Below are positions 41,601-49,455 of a stretch of DNA of 64,000 nt, in pieces. Position 1 is the first letter of the stretch. Every line of letters begins with the position of its first letter. A program made the position numbers and the translations under genes. Below the pieces are notes generated by a model. It ran no database searches and was not told the DNA's origin. It worked only from the letters and a program-made list of their open reading frames with translations. Source of the DNA: Pyropia yezoensis (lineage: Eukaryota > Rhodophyta > Bangiophyceae > Bangiales > Bangiaceae); NCBI GenBank assembly GCA_009829735.1, contig CM020619.1:7430375-7494374 (forward strand), read 5' to 3'.

Positions 41601-42513
41601 ACTGGGCAGAGCCGGGCAGCGCCGCCGCCCACCCGTCCGCCTTGACGGCGCCAAAGAGTGTGTGCACGGTGTTGAGCCACACCAGGGTCAGCGTGAAGTG
41701 CAGCTGCGTGTGGTGCTCGGCGGTGGCGAGGAACCCGCCGCGCAGGACGGCGTGTGCCGTTCCGTCGGGGGTCGCGGGAAGGGCGCGCAGAACGGCCGCC
41801 ACGGGCACCATCACCGATGACGTCACCGTCGCCCGGCAGGCGTACGGGTCGGACGCGGCGGGGTCCTCCCCGCGGTCGTACGCGTGCGGGTTCTTGTCGC
41901 CGAACAGCGCCGTGGCCGGGCACGTCGCCGCCCCCGTCTTGTGCGACCGCTGGCGGCATCGGGCGCAGGGGCGGCCGCCGGGCGCCGCCCCGCGGCGGTC
42001 CTCCACCTCTACACCGCGCCGCGCCATGCCGCGGGAGGTGCTCCCAATCAGGGACGCCGCCCGCCGCGCCCGCTGCGCCAAAAGACTGTCGTCGTCCAAC
42101 GGGTCGTGCGCGTCCACCCACGCGGTCGCGCCCGCCACCGCCGGGGTGGTGGCCGCCTCCAGGGCGGCGCCCGCCGCCGCCACCGCACCGTCGGTGGTGG
42201 GCGCAACTTCGTGCGGCGCCCCGGCTGCGGCGGCCGCCGCCGCCGTCAGTCCGGCGAGGGCCGCGTCCAGCGCGGCGCCGTCGGGCAGCTGCGGGCGCCG
42301 CGCCCGCGCCTCGCCCACGTGGCGGAGCAGCCCGCGGAGGCGCCGCTGCTTGAGGTGCACGGCGGCCTCCAGCTCGGCCAACTCCCGCGGGTCGGCCTGG
42401 TCGCCCGACGCGGCGCCATCTCCGGGCGGGAGGGCGTCGTCGGCGTCTGCGCGTGGTCCGTGCGGTCCTTCGTCTTGAGGGCCGGCGCCCGGCTGCTCCT
42501 CGTCCGGCTCCAT
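38566..42513 (-). CDS. Fanzor: eukaryotic TnpB-like RNA-guided nuclease, about 1315 aa
   Basis: Single exon; first ATG at 42513 (the frame is open 18 codons further up without an ATG). The split RuvC nuclease is recognisable. RuvC-I is TVVSADPGKATVLTAV (Asp662, the Asp-Pro-Gly form usual in Fanzors). RuvC-II is a strand VVVVVGQAATRGG lacking the usual Glu, followed by WMVDADEHNSSQACAGC with Glu1070 directly before the zinc finger, the alternative Glu position described for Fanzors. RuvC-III is RLVNRDVNAAANMGWKAL (Asp1190). The zinc finger uses C1077/C1080 and C1177/C1182. The N-terminal half has an acidic start, helical Ala/Arg-rich parts and two Cys clusters (CARC at 183, CGSC further on). 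At about 1315 aa it is long for the family because of Ala/Gly/Arg low-complexity inserts. Fanzors are programmable, RNA-guided DNA endonucleases carried by mobile elements. The catalytic residues look intact. No other transposase is adjacent. Confidence 0.85.
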   Translation of the reverse strand: MEPDEEQPGAGPQDEGPHGPRADADDALPPGDGAASGDQADPRELAELEAAVHLKQRRLRGLLRHVGEARARRPQLPDGAALDAALAGLTAAAAAAAGAPHEVAPTTDGAVAAAGAALEAATTPAVAGATAWVDAHDPLDDDSLLAQRARRAASLIGSTSRGMARRGVEVEDRRGAAPGGRPCARCRQRSHKTGAATCPATALFGDKNPHAYDRGEDPAASDPYACRATVTSSVMVPVAAVLRALPATPDGTAHAVLRGGFLATAEHHTQLHFTLTLVWLNTVHTLFGAVKADGWAAALPGSAQWGEYWNWVAYAVCCRGAHGGSLPAGVTCGSCGRARDNTLCGPAARRLLVSYPALMDATRNAMDALASSFDAACHDHLPHGNSHARWRGVVTTIVTHTARTVAVATRRLAWRVAAKVVDAAEAPACGDEQRGRRRAAVYAAARSCLERGIDTPHAAHAAKLEALPSDVRAAALTEIADARARAQPAPAQGTPPLFPTGGAHAVERRWAQYIPYLLNVQVEGVVDKPFSLVPGKVATLHGYGTVTKARLGPLIRRAWPRHRELYENVRRRGAAAIAGLLGLETVRCTAGADLRSNGEGVVFTLSRPATAAEAEAADVAAATRKANGTRVQQRVAGSPTTQLEKQGFSAAAVETLTVVSADPGKATVLTAVSSGPFAAAWGDRPYVRRRRLARSRLMAADALTRAALALDGVVWRAAALAPADAAAAGAAAAAAAAGAGPGALPLLPARRKRKAGPGGAEQRQPPCGKAARTGPARGGAAGGTAAPAPPARPPSARTARGPAASLRRGAVRRLRAAAQRLVAATGNDRWRVPRHAAVQVALGCLRRAAAGLFQPRVADGRPDGAAFAVCKTAAAEQDVAAAGAFASALDGLTARVADAVGATRGWRAPPPTGAVYTLSRGRYTEAAGNGMTARAAAAHRREAAQRLAALQQPPATTPEVVAAHDTVRTGDAAAVLAASRQWMESRRQPKYRAVWGAAATAGQRKARVHQVIQRRRLGEAVARELTGGRLRRVVNRSAVVVVVGQAATRGGATWLRRHIRRLCWMVDADEHNSSQACAGCRQQLAVVYASAAAPPPVPRGTLICGRRRGRRGRQGWPRAPPTAGWERTQPVRSAARRAACRAEGAKMAAERAVKHPPPAGVVFRAPNAAGVWGVKRCVEQACARRLVNRDVNAAANMGWKALRQMRQLPCHPFVRPQRVRRPVLDGGDDGEAAGATPAGRAGGGDGGRPPGAAVVAGATGDAGREGAVGPGGAGGARAAVVADTHTVASTELSGAARAGDGAPAVAGGGGATSVA

Positions 42514-42844
42514 TGCGAGCGCCGCGGACGTCAGGAGCGGGTGGGGGGGACGCGTGCTTCTTGGCACGGGGACGGGCAGCGATCCCGTGGGGGTGGGGCG
42601 AAAAAAAGAGGGAAGAAGGGAGGGGGCGGGGGGTCAGCGTGGTTGGGGGGAACAGCGAAGGGATGGGAGTAGCGATAAGGGGAGGGGGCAGCGATGGGGG
42701 GGGGGGGGGAGCGAGCGGGGGGGGTGCAGCGAGCGGGCAGAGGACAGCAAGGGGGCGGGTGGGAAGAGAGTCGGGGAGGAAGTACAGGGGGTTAGCTGAC
42801 GAGCCACCCAGCGTGAGCCAATGAGAGGCGTGTTTGTTAGCCTA
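42514..42844. other. G-rich upstream region of the Fanzor gene
   Basis: Probable promoter side of the Fanzor gene. It is strongly G-rich on the + strand, with runs up to 15 G and iterated CAGCGA/AGCGAGCGGG motifs at 42640-42760. No other gene is seen. Confidence 0.5.
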
Positions 42845-42860
42845 ACGTGGGGGGACCGGC
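42845..42860. repeat. Right copy of 16-bp direct repeat bracketing the Fanzor gene
   Basis: ACGTGGGGGGACCGGC, identical to 38387-38402. A second related TGGGGGGACCGCGGG follows at 42866-42880, and an inverted relative GCGGTCCCCCA lies at 42914-42924. The right border therefore carries a cluster of the motif. Confidence 0.8.
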
Positions 42861-42991
42861 TATGCTGGGGGGACCGCGGGGGACCCCCCCCAGGGACGCA
42901 ATCTGGCGGGGTTGCGGTCCCCCATGGCCGAATGAGGGTTGATTATTGCTGGGCGCAAAATGTGTAAGTTTTCGCGCTGTCCACCATCTCA

Positions 42992-43093
42992 GCCTTCATA
43001 GCTCAGTTGGGTCTGTAGCGCTCCACAGCTGCGGCAACGAAGAGCGCACGACTGAAGATCGTGAGGCCGCCAGTTCGATCCTGGCTGCAGGCA
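42992..43093 (+). tRNA. trnF-GAA: tRNA-Phe (GAA) with a 29-nt intron in the D-loop
   Basis: Exon 1 is 42992-43011, the intron 43012-43040, exon 2 43041-43093. Spliced length is 73 nt: acceptor GCCTTCA/TGCAGGC (one T.C mismatch, 42996 with 43088), D stem GCTC/GAGC with loop AGTTGGGA, anticodon arm CACGA-CTGAAGA-TCGTG (GAA), variable AGGCC, T arm GCCAG-TTCGATC-CTGGC, discriminator A. The precursor forms a bulge-helix-bulge: outer stem GCTC/GAGC, 4-bp central helix GTTG/CAAC (43006-43009 with 43035-43038), 3-nt bulges GGT and GAA on opposite strands, and an intron hairpin CTGTAGC/GCTGCGG. Cutting after the second base of each bulge removes exactly 43012-43040 and restores a canonical D-loop. Non-canonical D-arm introns of this kind are known from red algal nuclear tRNAs. 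Confidence 0.9.
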
Positions 43094-43772
43094 GATACGT
43101 GTAGCGCATCCCTCGGCATGTGTGCCGTTTGCGTCACACGGGACCCTACGTCTTTTTGTAACTCACGCGGGGTTTCTCAGTCGCCCGGCGGCTCGTCTCG
43201 ACGGACGGTGGGAGATGGCCCGTAGTATAACCGTTCCCAGGAGCGGTGCGCCACCGCCGCTCAAAGGTTTGTCCGCAGCGTCGGGATGCGATGGGGTCCC
43301 AAGAAGCCGCCGCAGCCCCGTCGGAAGACAGCCAGCGGGAAACCGCGATAAGCGACCGCCGCTTGAGGAGTTGCTCTCAATCGGAACGCGGACGAGGACA
43401 GTGACGCTCGGCCAGTGGGGTCATTGCTATATCAGGTCTGAAGGTGGGCGACAGGTTGACATGGTCGGCGATGCTGAGTAGGAGAGCGGGTCTCAACAAG
43501 AACGTCGCGGCATGCACCAACCAGTAGCAACCAAGGGTCACATGAAACAGGTTGCAAAAAGCCCGGTGCAATGCTTCAAAGCAAGCCGTGTGGACACGCG
43601 ACAGAGCGTCCCCACCCTACGCACGGTGCTGCGCTACAGTCATAACTTGCCTGACCCCCGCCCCCTGACCGCCGTGCACGAGCCACAGCGGCTACCCACT
43701 CTGCGCCTAATCCTCCCCCACGTCGTCATCACAGTGGAGGAGCATCAGCGCTGCCATCGACCCCCCCCCACC
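43094..43772. other. Intergenic, no supported gene
   Basis: A TTTTT run at about 43153 may end tRNA-Phe transcription. The right part is the 3' region of the minus-strand peroxiredoxin gene. Short ORFs here have no recognisable content. Confidence 0.5.
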
Positions 43773-44643
43773 TCACATGCTCTCCACAAACGACACCACC
43801 TCCTCCACGTGGCCGTCTACGGTGACGCCAAGCCACTCGCGGGCCACCACCCCCTCGGCGTCAATGACAAAGGTGGAACGGACAACGCCCATAAACTCCT
43901 TGCCAAACTTCTGACGCAGCTGCCACACCCCGTACGCCTCGAGCATCGTCTTGGCCTCGTCCGATGCGAGCGCGAAGTTGAGCCCGTACTTGGCCTTGAA
44001 GGCGTCATGGGACTCGACCGAGTCCCCGCTGACGCCAACCACAACGGCGCCCGCAGCAGCCAGGCGGTCGGCCGCGTCACGGAAGCCCTGCGCCTCAATC
44101 GTGCAGCCCGGGGTGTCGTCGCGCGGGTCTATGGAAGGCATGTGGAAAGAAGCCGGGGGGTGAGGGGGGCGGGGGGGGAGGATGGGAGGGAGCAGGCGGC
44201 CACATGGGGAGGTGCAAGCGTACCATCCACAAACCAGGCGGAACCGCCAGGTCGAGTCAGCACCGGGTGCACGCCATGGACCTCCCTCCCCCCCAAGAAG
44301 AACTGACCGCGGATGCACGGCGCGTTACCAGGAAGCAAGAAACAGAAAAAAAAAACGTACAAAAATAGAGCACCACCTTCTTGCCCCGCAGGTCTGCCAG
44401 GCTCACCTCCCCCGCCCCGTCGGTGGGCAGCGTAAACGGTGGCGCAGGGGCGCCTACCGCCACCGCCATCCGCACAATGCCGGCACCGCCCGCAGCGGCC
44501 ACCCGCGTCGGCGCCACCACCGGCAGGCGCGCGCGGCGGGGCGTTGTGGCGGCAGCAGCGGCGCCGGAGGGCGCCACAAGCGCCGACGCGGCCGCCGGCC
44601 GCGGGACGGTGACCGACGCGGCGGGAGCGGCGACAAACGCCAT
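43773..44643 (-). CDS. PRXQ: Peroxiredoxin Q (BCP family), 2 exons, one-Cys form
   Basis: Exon 1 is 44643-44361 and exon 2 is 44128-43773, giving 212 aa. The donor is GTACGT and the acceptor CATAG; the split codon rebuilds Tyr95, giving KKVVLYFYPRDDTPGCTIEA, the family core. Residues 1 to about 58 (Ala/Val/Arg-rich, MAFVAAPAASVTVP) look like a plastid transit peptide. The mature part has VGAPAPPFTLPTDGAGEVSL, then the peroxidatic Cys103 in TPGC, FRD with its Arg, GVSGDSVESHDAFKAKYGLN, and a C-terminal VRSTFVIDAEGVVAREWLGV. PrxQ reduces peroxides using thioredoxin. The usual resolving Cys five residues after the peroxidatic one is Gln here and no other Cys remains, so this would act by a one-Cys mechanism. 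The start is the ATG that opens the transit-like leader. Confidence 0.93.
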
Positions 44644-45141
44644 CAGAGCAACGGGAGAGGGGGGATTGGGGGGGGGGGGGGTTGGCCTGTGGCGGATGGT
44701 CGTGGTGGGGATCCGTGGGCGGCACAAGCGTGGCGTTGGCGGGCCGGGCGCGCGCAGGCGCGGTTCGACACCAAGAACGCCCTGTGCTCGAGGCGACGTG
44801 ACCTGCGGGATCCCCGAGCTGCAGGGCGCTGTGCCGCGCATCGTGTGCGAACGAATTTCAGAACAAACTTCTCTAATAAGGTACGTACTAGGTACGTACA
44901 AACATTAAGGAAGAGACCTAAAGGAGCTGCACTGCCCTTTATCTCTGCCCCCCGACGCGCCCCCTACCAGCGCACCCCTATTCCATCACCTTCGCCCCCC
45001 GTGCAGAACAGATGGCCAAGGCGGCGGCGCCCGCCAGAGTTTTCATCCCCCCCCCTGGCGGCGCCCGCATCGTCAGCTTCCCCCGCGGGCGGTTGCGGTG
45101 CTGGCGCTGGTGGTGCTGGTGTGGTTGCGGCGGGGGTGGCG
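44644..45141. other. Upstream region of peroxiredoxin Q; GC-rich, no clear gene
   Basis: Contains a GTACGTACTAGGTACGTAC near-palindrome at 44880-44900. An ATG-started frame at 45013 (MAKAAAPARVFIPPPGGARI) runs into the TIR element after about 45 codons. It could be the start of a gene broken by that insertion, but I do not recognise it. Confidence 0.35.
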
Positions 45142-46064
45142 GCGCAGTGGATCTTAATCCATGTACCTAGAATTTCGCGCATGCGAATGCGAGCACGTGC
45201 CAGAGCGTGTTTTGGGTCTCCGTCGACCTCGGTTCCCTCTGCGAACCCCTGCTTCAAGTTCGAGAACGATCACGCATGAGACGATAAAAAACACTTGCAT
45301 TGCGCACTCCCCCACATTCTGCGCGCATTCTGCCACACATCCAGCAGAAAAAAACACCCTGAGTGCATGTGCATGTTTTTTTTTTCGGCCCCTTGCCGGA
45401 AGCATGCACATTGATGATCCGTGGGCCACCTGATTACATCGTTCCACAACCTCTTGCACCGCCCGTCGGCGCAAGGCATACACGTGTCTGCACAGTTCGT
45501 GCGGGAAGCGCTGCTTGACCTCGCCCGCGTCGCCGCGGGGTGTGCGCGGTCACCGCGTAGTCGACCTGGTGCACTTCGTCAGCGCCGTTGTGGCACAGTT
45601 TGCGGACAGTGCGCAGCGAACCGTGTCTGAAACGACACGCCCTTTGTGAAAGGATGCGCTGACGGTCACCAATTTGCATCGAGTGTTCGTTTGATTCTGC
45701 ATTGTTGATGCGCGTTTGCAGAACATTGCTCCGCACTGATGTTTGGACTCTCACGGGACATGTGCATTTCGGATTGTTCCATGCGAGAATCCACTGCAAA
45801 TACGTGTTGGTTTTGGGCTATCTCAGCCGGTACTGAACAACAAGCTTCACTTCTTACATGAGGACGTAGCCATTCACGTCCTGGTCGTCGTAGGCAAGAA
45901 ACGAAGAGGAAAAAAGAACCTCCCAGCTCGTGGTGGTGCTCACGCACCTTTTATGCGCGGTTTTCGCCCTCCAGAGGCCACAGGGGCCACCATGCAAAAA
46001 CGTGTTTCGTAGATGCGGGCCCGATGCGCGGAATTCTAGGTACATGGGTCAAGAGCCACTGCGC
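45142..46064. mobile_element. Nonautonomous TIR transposon, about 0.92 kb
   Basis: The ends are inverted copies over about 40 bp. The left end reads GCGCAGTGGATCTTAATCC then ATGTACCTAGAATTTCGCGC; the right end, on the other strand, reads GCGCAGTGGCTCTTGACCC then ATGTACCTAGAATTCCGCGC. Between them is markedly less GC-rich DNA with T/A runs (45370-45385, 45900-45920) and no transposase-like ORF. A 4-bp GGCG may flank both sides, but the surroundings are GCG-repetitive, so the target duplication is uncertain. It was inserted into GC-rich sequence. Confidence 0.75.
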
Positions 46065-46185
46065 GGCGGTGGCGGCGGCGGGGTCGCCACTGGCGGGCTC
46101 GGAGAGGATTCAATAGTCGTGTCATGCACAGCCAGACGCGCAATGAGCTTCTCTTTCTTATGCACTTTTTTCTGCGGTCTCCGTC

Positions 46186-46345
46186 AAGGGGGGGGGGGAG
46201 CGACACCGCGAGGGGGGGGGGGGGGGGTGCCGGGGCCAGCCAATGGCGGGGTTGCTGGGGGGGGGGGGGGGGTGCCGGGGCCAGCCAATGGCGGGGTTGC
46301 TGGGAGGGGGGGGGGGGGGGGGGTGCCTGGGCCAGCCAATGGCAG
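46186..46345. repeat. G-run minisatellite
   Basis: Three to four tandem units of about 45-50 bp combine a run of 10-20 G with GGTGCCGGGGCCAGCCAATG and GCGGGGTTGCT. The last unit is degenerate. The G-runs vary in length and make G-quadruplexes likely. It lies in the 3' flank of VHS-GAT copy B. Confidence 0.85.
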
Positions 46346-46866
46346 CCAAGAGGCGGCGGTGGTCACTGCGGCAGCCGGGAGGGCTGAGAACGGCGGGCTG
46401 GCAGCCGAGTACAATGGGGGCGCGGGTCGACGTCGTCAAGGGGGGGATGTCGAGGGTCAGACCACGACAGCGGCCTTTGTGCCACTGGGGCGGAAATGGA
46501 GGGGGATGGAGGGGATGCAGCGCCAGGCGGCGGGTTGGCTGTTGGGGTGGGGGAGGGGGAAGGGGACTTCCCGGCAAAGCGGCTGTCCGCGGTGGCAGTG
46601 GCTGTGGCGGCGGCTGTGGCGGCTGCTGTCGCTGGCACCGCCACAGCGGGCGCCCCCCCGTGCTGCTGAGACCGACCCGCGGGCGGCGGCCACGCGTCCA
46701 CAACGCTCCCTCGCCAAAAGAACGAAAGGGCCAGTGACGGTGCGGGGCACAAGTCATGGAGAGGGAAGAAATAATGAAAAAGCGTCCACCCAACGGGGCG
46801 GGTGGCCGGCGAAGAAATGGTGCCACGAACCACACTACATGCTAGCTACACCCCGTAAGCGCCTTG

Positions 46867-49455
46867 TCACTGTGGTGGTGGAGGTGGCGGCGGTTGTCCC
46901 CCATTCATCGCCCCCGGCGGGTAGGGTGGTGGAGGCGGTGGGAGCTGTCCAAACGCGCCGGCGCCCGACACGCCGGCGCCCGCAAAGCTCGAGTACATTG
47001 CATAAGGGTTGCCAGGCGCCGGTGGGGCCCCGGCGGGGGGCCGCCCGGGATAGGGTGGCGGGGCAACGGATGAAGACTGCAGCTGCCGCTGCTGCTGCGT
47101 CTGCTGAGGAGGGTTGGGCAGCCCCCCAGGGGCAACCGCAAAGCTGTTGTACGCCGCCGCCGTTGCGTAAGGGTTGGGCATGCCCGGCGTCGCCGCGTAC
47201 GGGTTGCCATACTGCTGCGTCCGGGGCTGCGGCGGCATCCCGCCGCCGCCGCCACCCGCCCCCGCGTACGGGTTGTTGCCATACGCCACGGAACCATACA
47301 TCTGCATCTGCGTTGCGTACATGGCAGGGTTGACTGACTGGTAGGCTGCAGCTGCGGCTGTTGGGTCCACAGTCTGGTAGGCCGCAGCCGCCGCCGCCGC
47401 CGGGTTGAAGCTCCCATACACACTTGCTTGTTGTGCTGCCATCCCTGGGGCGCCCGCCATCTGCAGCTGCTGCCCCATCTGTGGCTGCATCCCCAGCTGC
47501 TGCATGCCTTGAGGTTGTCCTCGCATTGACTGCTGCGGGTAGTGGCTCATTTGCGGCACGGGCGGGGGCACGTAGGTAGAGTAGGGGTTTGCAAACATCA
47601 TCCCCGGTGCGCCACCCATCTGGGATTGCCCCTGCAGAGACACGTTGCCCATCGTCGCGGTCGTCACGTCAATCGTGTCGGTGGAAGTGGAGGTGGCGGC
47701 CGTGTTGTAACGCTCTGCCAACATCGCAAACGGATCCGCCACGGGGCCGGCCTTGCTGCCGCCGCCGCCCTTGCGGCGGCTCGACGGCTTAGCGTCCTCA
47801 CTGCTGTCCGAGTCGCTGCTGTCACCCTTTTTCTTCTTGGCCTTCTTGTCCCTGCGCGCCGACGACTTACCGGCGCCCTCCGAAGCATCGACCACCACCA
47901 GCATACCCGCCTCCTTCTTGGCCTTGCGCTCCTCCTTTGCCTTTTCCTTCTTCCGCCGCTCCTTCTCCCGTTCCTTTTCCCGTTCCTTTTCCTTGCGCTC
48001 CTTCTCCTTACGCATGGCCTTCTTGTGCGCCGCCTCCCGTTCCCGGCGCTCCTCCTCCTCGTCCACCCCGTAAGGCTGCAGTGGCGGCGGCGGCAGCGGC
48101 CGCGCATCGTAAATGTCATCATCGCTCGACGGGTCGTCCATATCCGAGTCCATGTTGACAACAGGGATGTGGCTAATCGGCGCCAACCGCCCCGTCTCCA
48201 CCGCCTCCCGATGCACCGAGAGCACGTTGCGTAGGCGCTCACCCGTGCGAGATGCCCGAGCCACCTCCCCCTCCTGCTCCATCGATATCGCCAGCTGGTG
48301 CATGTTGTCATAAATGACCTGGCAGCGGGTGGCGAGGTCCGTAAACACGTCGCCCTTGACCTCCTCCGCGCCCGACGCCTTCTCGAGCATGTTCTCAAAC
48401 AGTGTCACCGTGTTCTCTACCTCTGTCAGCGACAAATTGGGTGGCAGGCCCGCGGCGGGCCCCGTCGACGATGACCGCCCGCCTGGCGCCGACGCCGAGC
48501 GGCTGGGCGGGCCACGCCCCCGGGAAGACACGTCCACACTCGTCTGGATGGGGCATACCCAGGGGAGCTCGGACGGGGGCACGGGCGGGAAGGCAATCTT
48601 GGTGCGCTTGTTGTTGTACCGCTCAATGAGGAAGCCCGCGGCCGGGTCAAAGCGCTGGCGAAACATTGTCGACAGCGTCTCGGCCCAGGCACGGATGAGG
48701 ATGAGCACCCGCTCCGCCGCCTGCGTGCGTCCACCCGGGGTGCGGCCGTCAAAGACGCTCTTCTTGAACACTTTGCCCTTCACACTCTCCTTGTAGTCGG
48801 GCACCACAAACCGCCACATGCGACGAAACACCTTCTCCGACGCGACAAAGCGGTAGAAAAAGGGGCACGTGCGCATCAGCTCGTCAAGGAGCGTCAGCGC
48901 GTTGAGCACCGGCACCTCCTCCATGGACTTGAGGCGCTTGCGGATGGCAAACATTACCGCCTGGCCGCCGCCTGGCTCGGCAAGCGCGATGCGCACAAGG
49001 GCGACCCGCTTCTTCTCCGCCACGCTCTCCGCCACCCCCGCCTCGGTGGCCTCGTCCACCAGCACCACGATGCGGGTGACAAACTCCTGGTTCCGCACCA
49101 GCCCGCCGCCGCCGCCCATCGCCGCCGCCTCGGCCGACCGCACGCCGGCGCCATTGGCCGGCGGGATGTAGCCCGTCACGTCAAGGACGCCGCTGCCACC
49201 GCCGCCGCCGCCGCCTACACCAACCCCTCCCCCGCCCCTGCCGCTGGCACCGCCACCACCGCCACCGCCGCTCGCGCCGCCATTGGCCCCGTCCGAAGAC
49301 GATGGAGGGATGTAGGCGGTGGCGGCGCCGCCCGACGCGGTCGACGTGTAGGAGGAGGACGTTGGGATGGGGCGGGAAAAGGTGCTCCCCGCGGCGGTGG
49401 GCGTCGGCTGCAGCCGCCCGCCACCGCCCCCACTTGCAGACGTGGTATACGACAT
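46867..49455 (-). CDS. VHS-GAT adaptor (TOM1/TOL-like), 862 aa, copy B
   Basis: Single exon from ATG 49455. After a Gly/Ser/Tyr-rich N-terminus the VHS domain covers about residues 118-300 (FVTRIVVLVDEATEAGVAES, LLDELMRTCPFFYRFVASEK, ERVLILIRAWAETLSTMFRQ, GFLIERYNNKRTKIAFPPVP). The GAT-like domain covers about 325-410 (LTEVENTVTLFENMLEKASG to RLRNVLSVHREAVETG). Then come an acidic stretch (DMDDPSSDDDIYD), a Lys/Glu/Arg coiled-coil region, a Ser/Asp-rich segment, and the motif DPFAMLAERY shared with copy A. The tail is Gln/Met/Pro-rich with SFNPAAA, YQSVNPAMY and NPYA repeats. Likely an endosomal ubiquitin-cargo adaptor that binds clathrin or AP-type partners through the DPF and NP motifs. Order and wording of motifs match copy A throughout, so the two are paralogues; copy B lacks the long Gln repeat array. 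Confidence 0.9.
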   Translation of the reverse strand: MSYTTSASGGGGGRLQPTPTAAGSTFSRPIPTSSSYTSTASGGAATAYIPPSSSDGANGGASGGGGGGGASGRGGGGVGVGGGGGGGSGVLDVTGYIPPANGAGVRSAEAAAMGGGGGLVRNQEFVTRIVVLVDEATEAGVAESVAEKKRVALVRIALAEPGGGQAVMFAIRKRLKSMEEVPVLNALTLLDELMRTCPFFYRFVASEKVFRRMWRFVVPDYKESVKGKVFKKSVFDGRTPGGRTQAAERVLILIRAWAETLSTMFRQRFDPAAGFLIERYNNKRTKIAFPPVPPSELPWVCPIQTSVDVSSRGRGPPSRSASAPGGRSSSTGPAAGLPPNLSLTEVENTVTLFENMLEKASGAEEVKGDVFTDLATRCQVIYDNMHQLAISMEQEGEVARASRTGERLRNVLSVHREAVETGRLAPISHIPVVNMDSDMDDPSSDDDIYDARPLPPPPLQPYGVDEEEERREREAAHKKAMRKEKERKEKEREKEREKERRKKEKAKEERKAKKEAGMLVVVDASEGAGKSSARRDKKAKKKKGDSSDSDSSEDAKPSSRRKGGGGSKAGPVADPFAMLAERYNTAATSTSTDTIDVTTATMGNVSLQGQSQMGGAPGMMFANPYSTYVPPPVPQMSHYPQQSMRGQPQGMQQLGMQPQMGQQLQMAGAPGMAAQQASVYGSFNPAAAAAAAYQTVDPTAAAAAYQSVNPAMYATQMQMYGSVAYGNNPYAGAGGGGGGMPPQPRTQQYGNPYAATPGMPNPYATAAAYNSFAVAPGGLPNPPQQTQQQRQLQSSSVAPPPYPGRPPAGAPPAPGNPYAMYSSFAGAGVSGAGAFGQLPPPPPPYPPGAMNGGQPPPPPPPQ

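Noticed and set aside
38385-42924. Fanzor borders as terminal inverted repeats (TGGGGGACCG)
   Set aside because: An inverted copy exists at 42914-42924, but the longest exact match between the two sides is direct. In such G-rich DNA a 10-bp inverted match is weak evidence.
43512-44306. 264-codon plus-strand ORF
   Set aside because: Shadow of peroxiredoxin Q exon 2 and its intron; no family resemblance.
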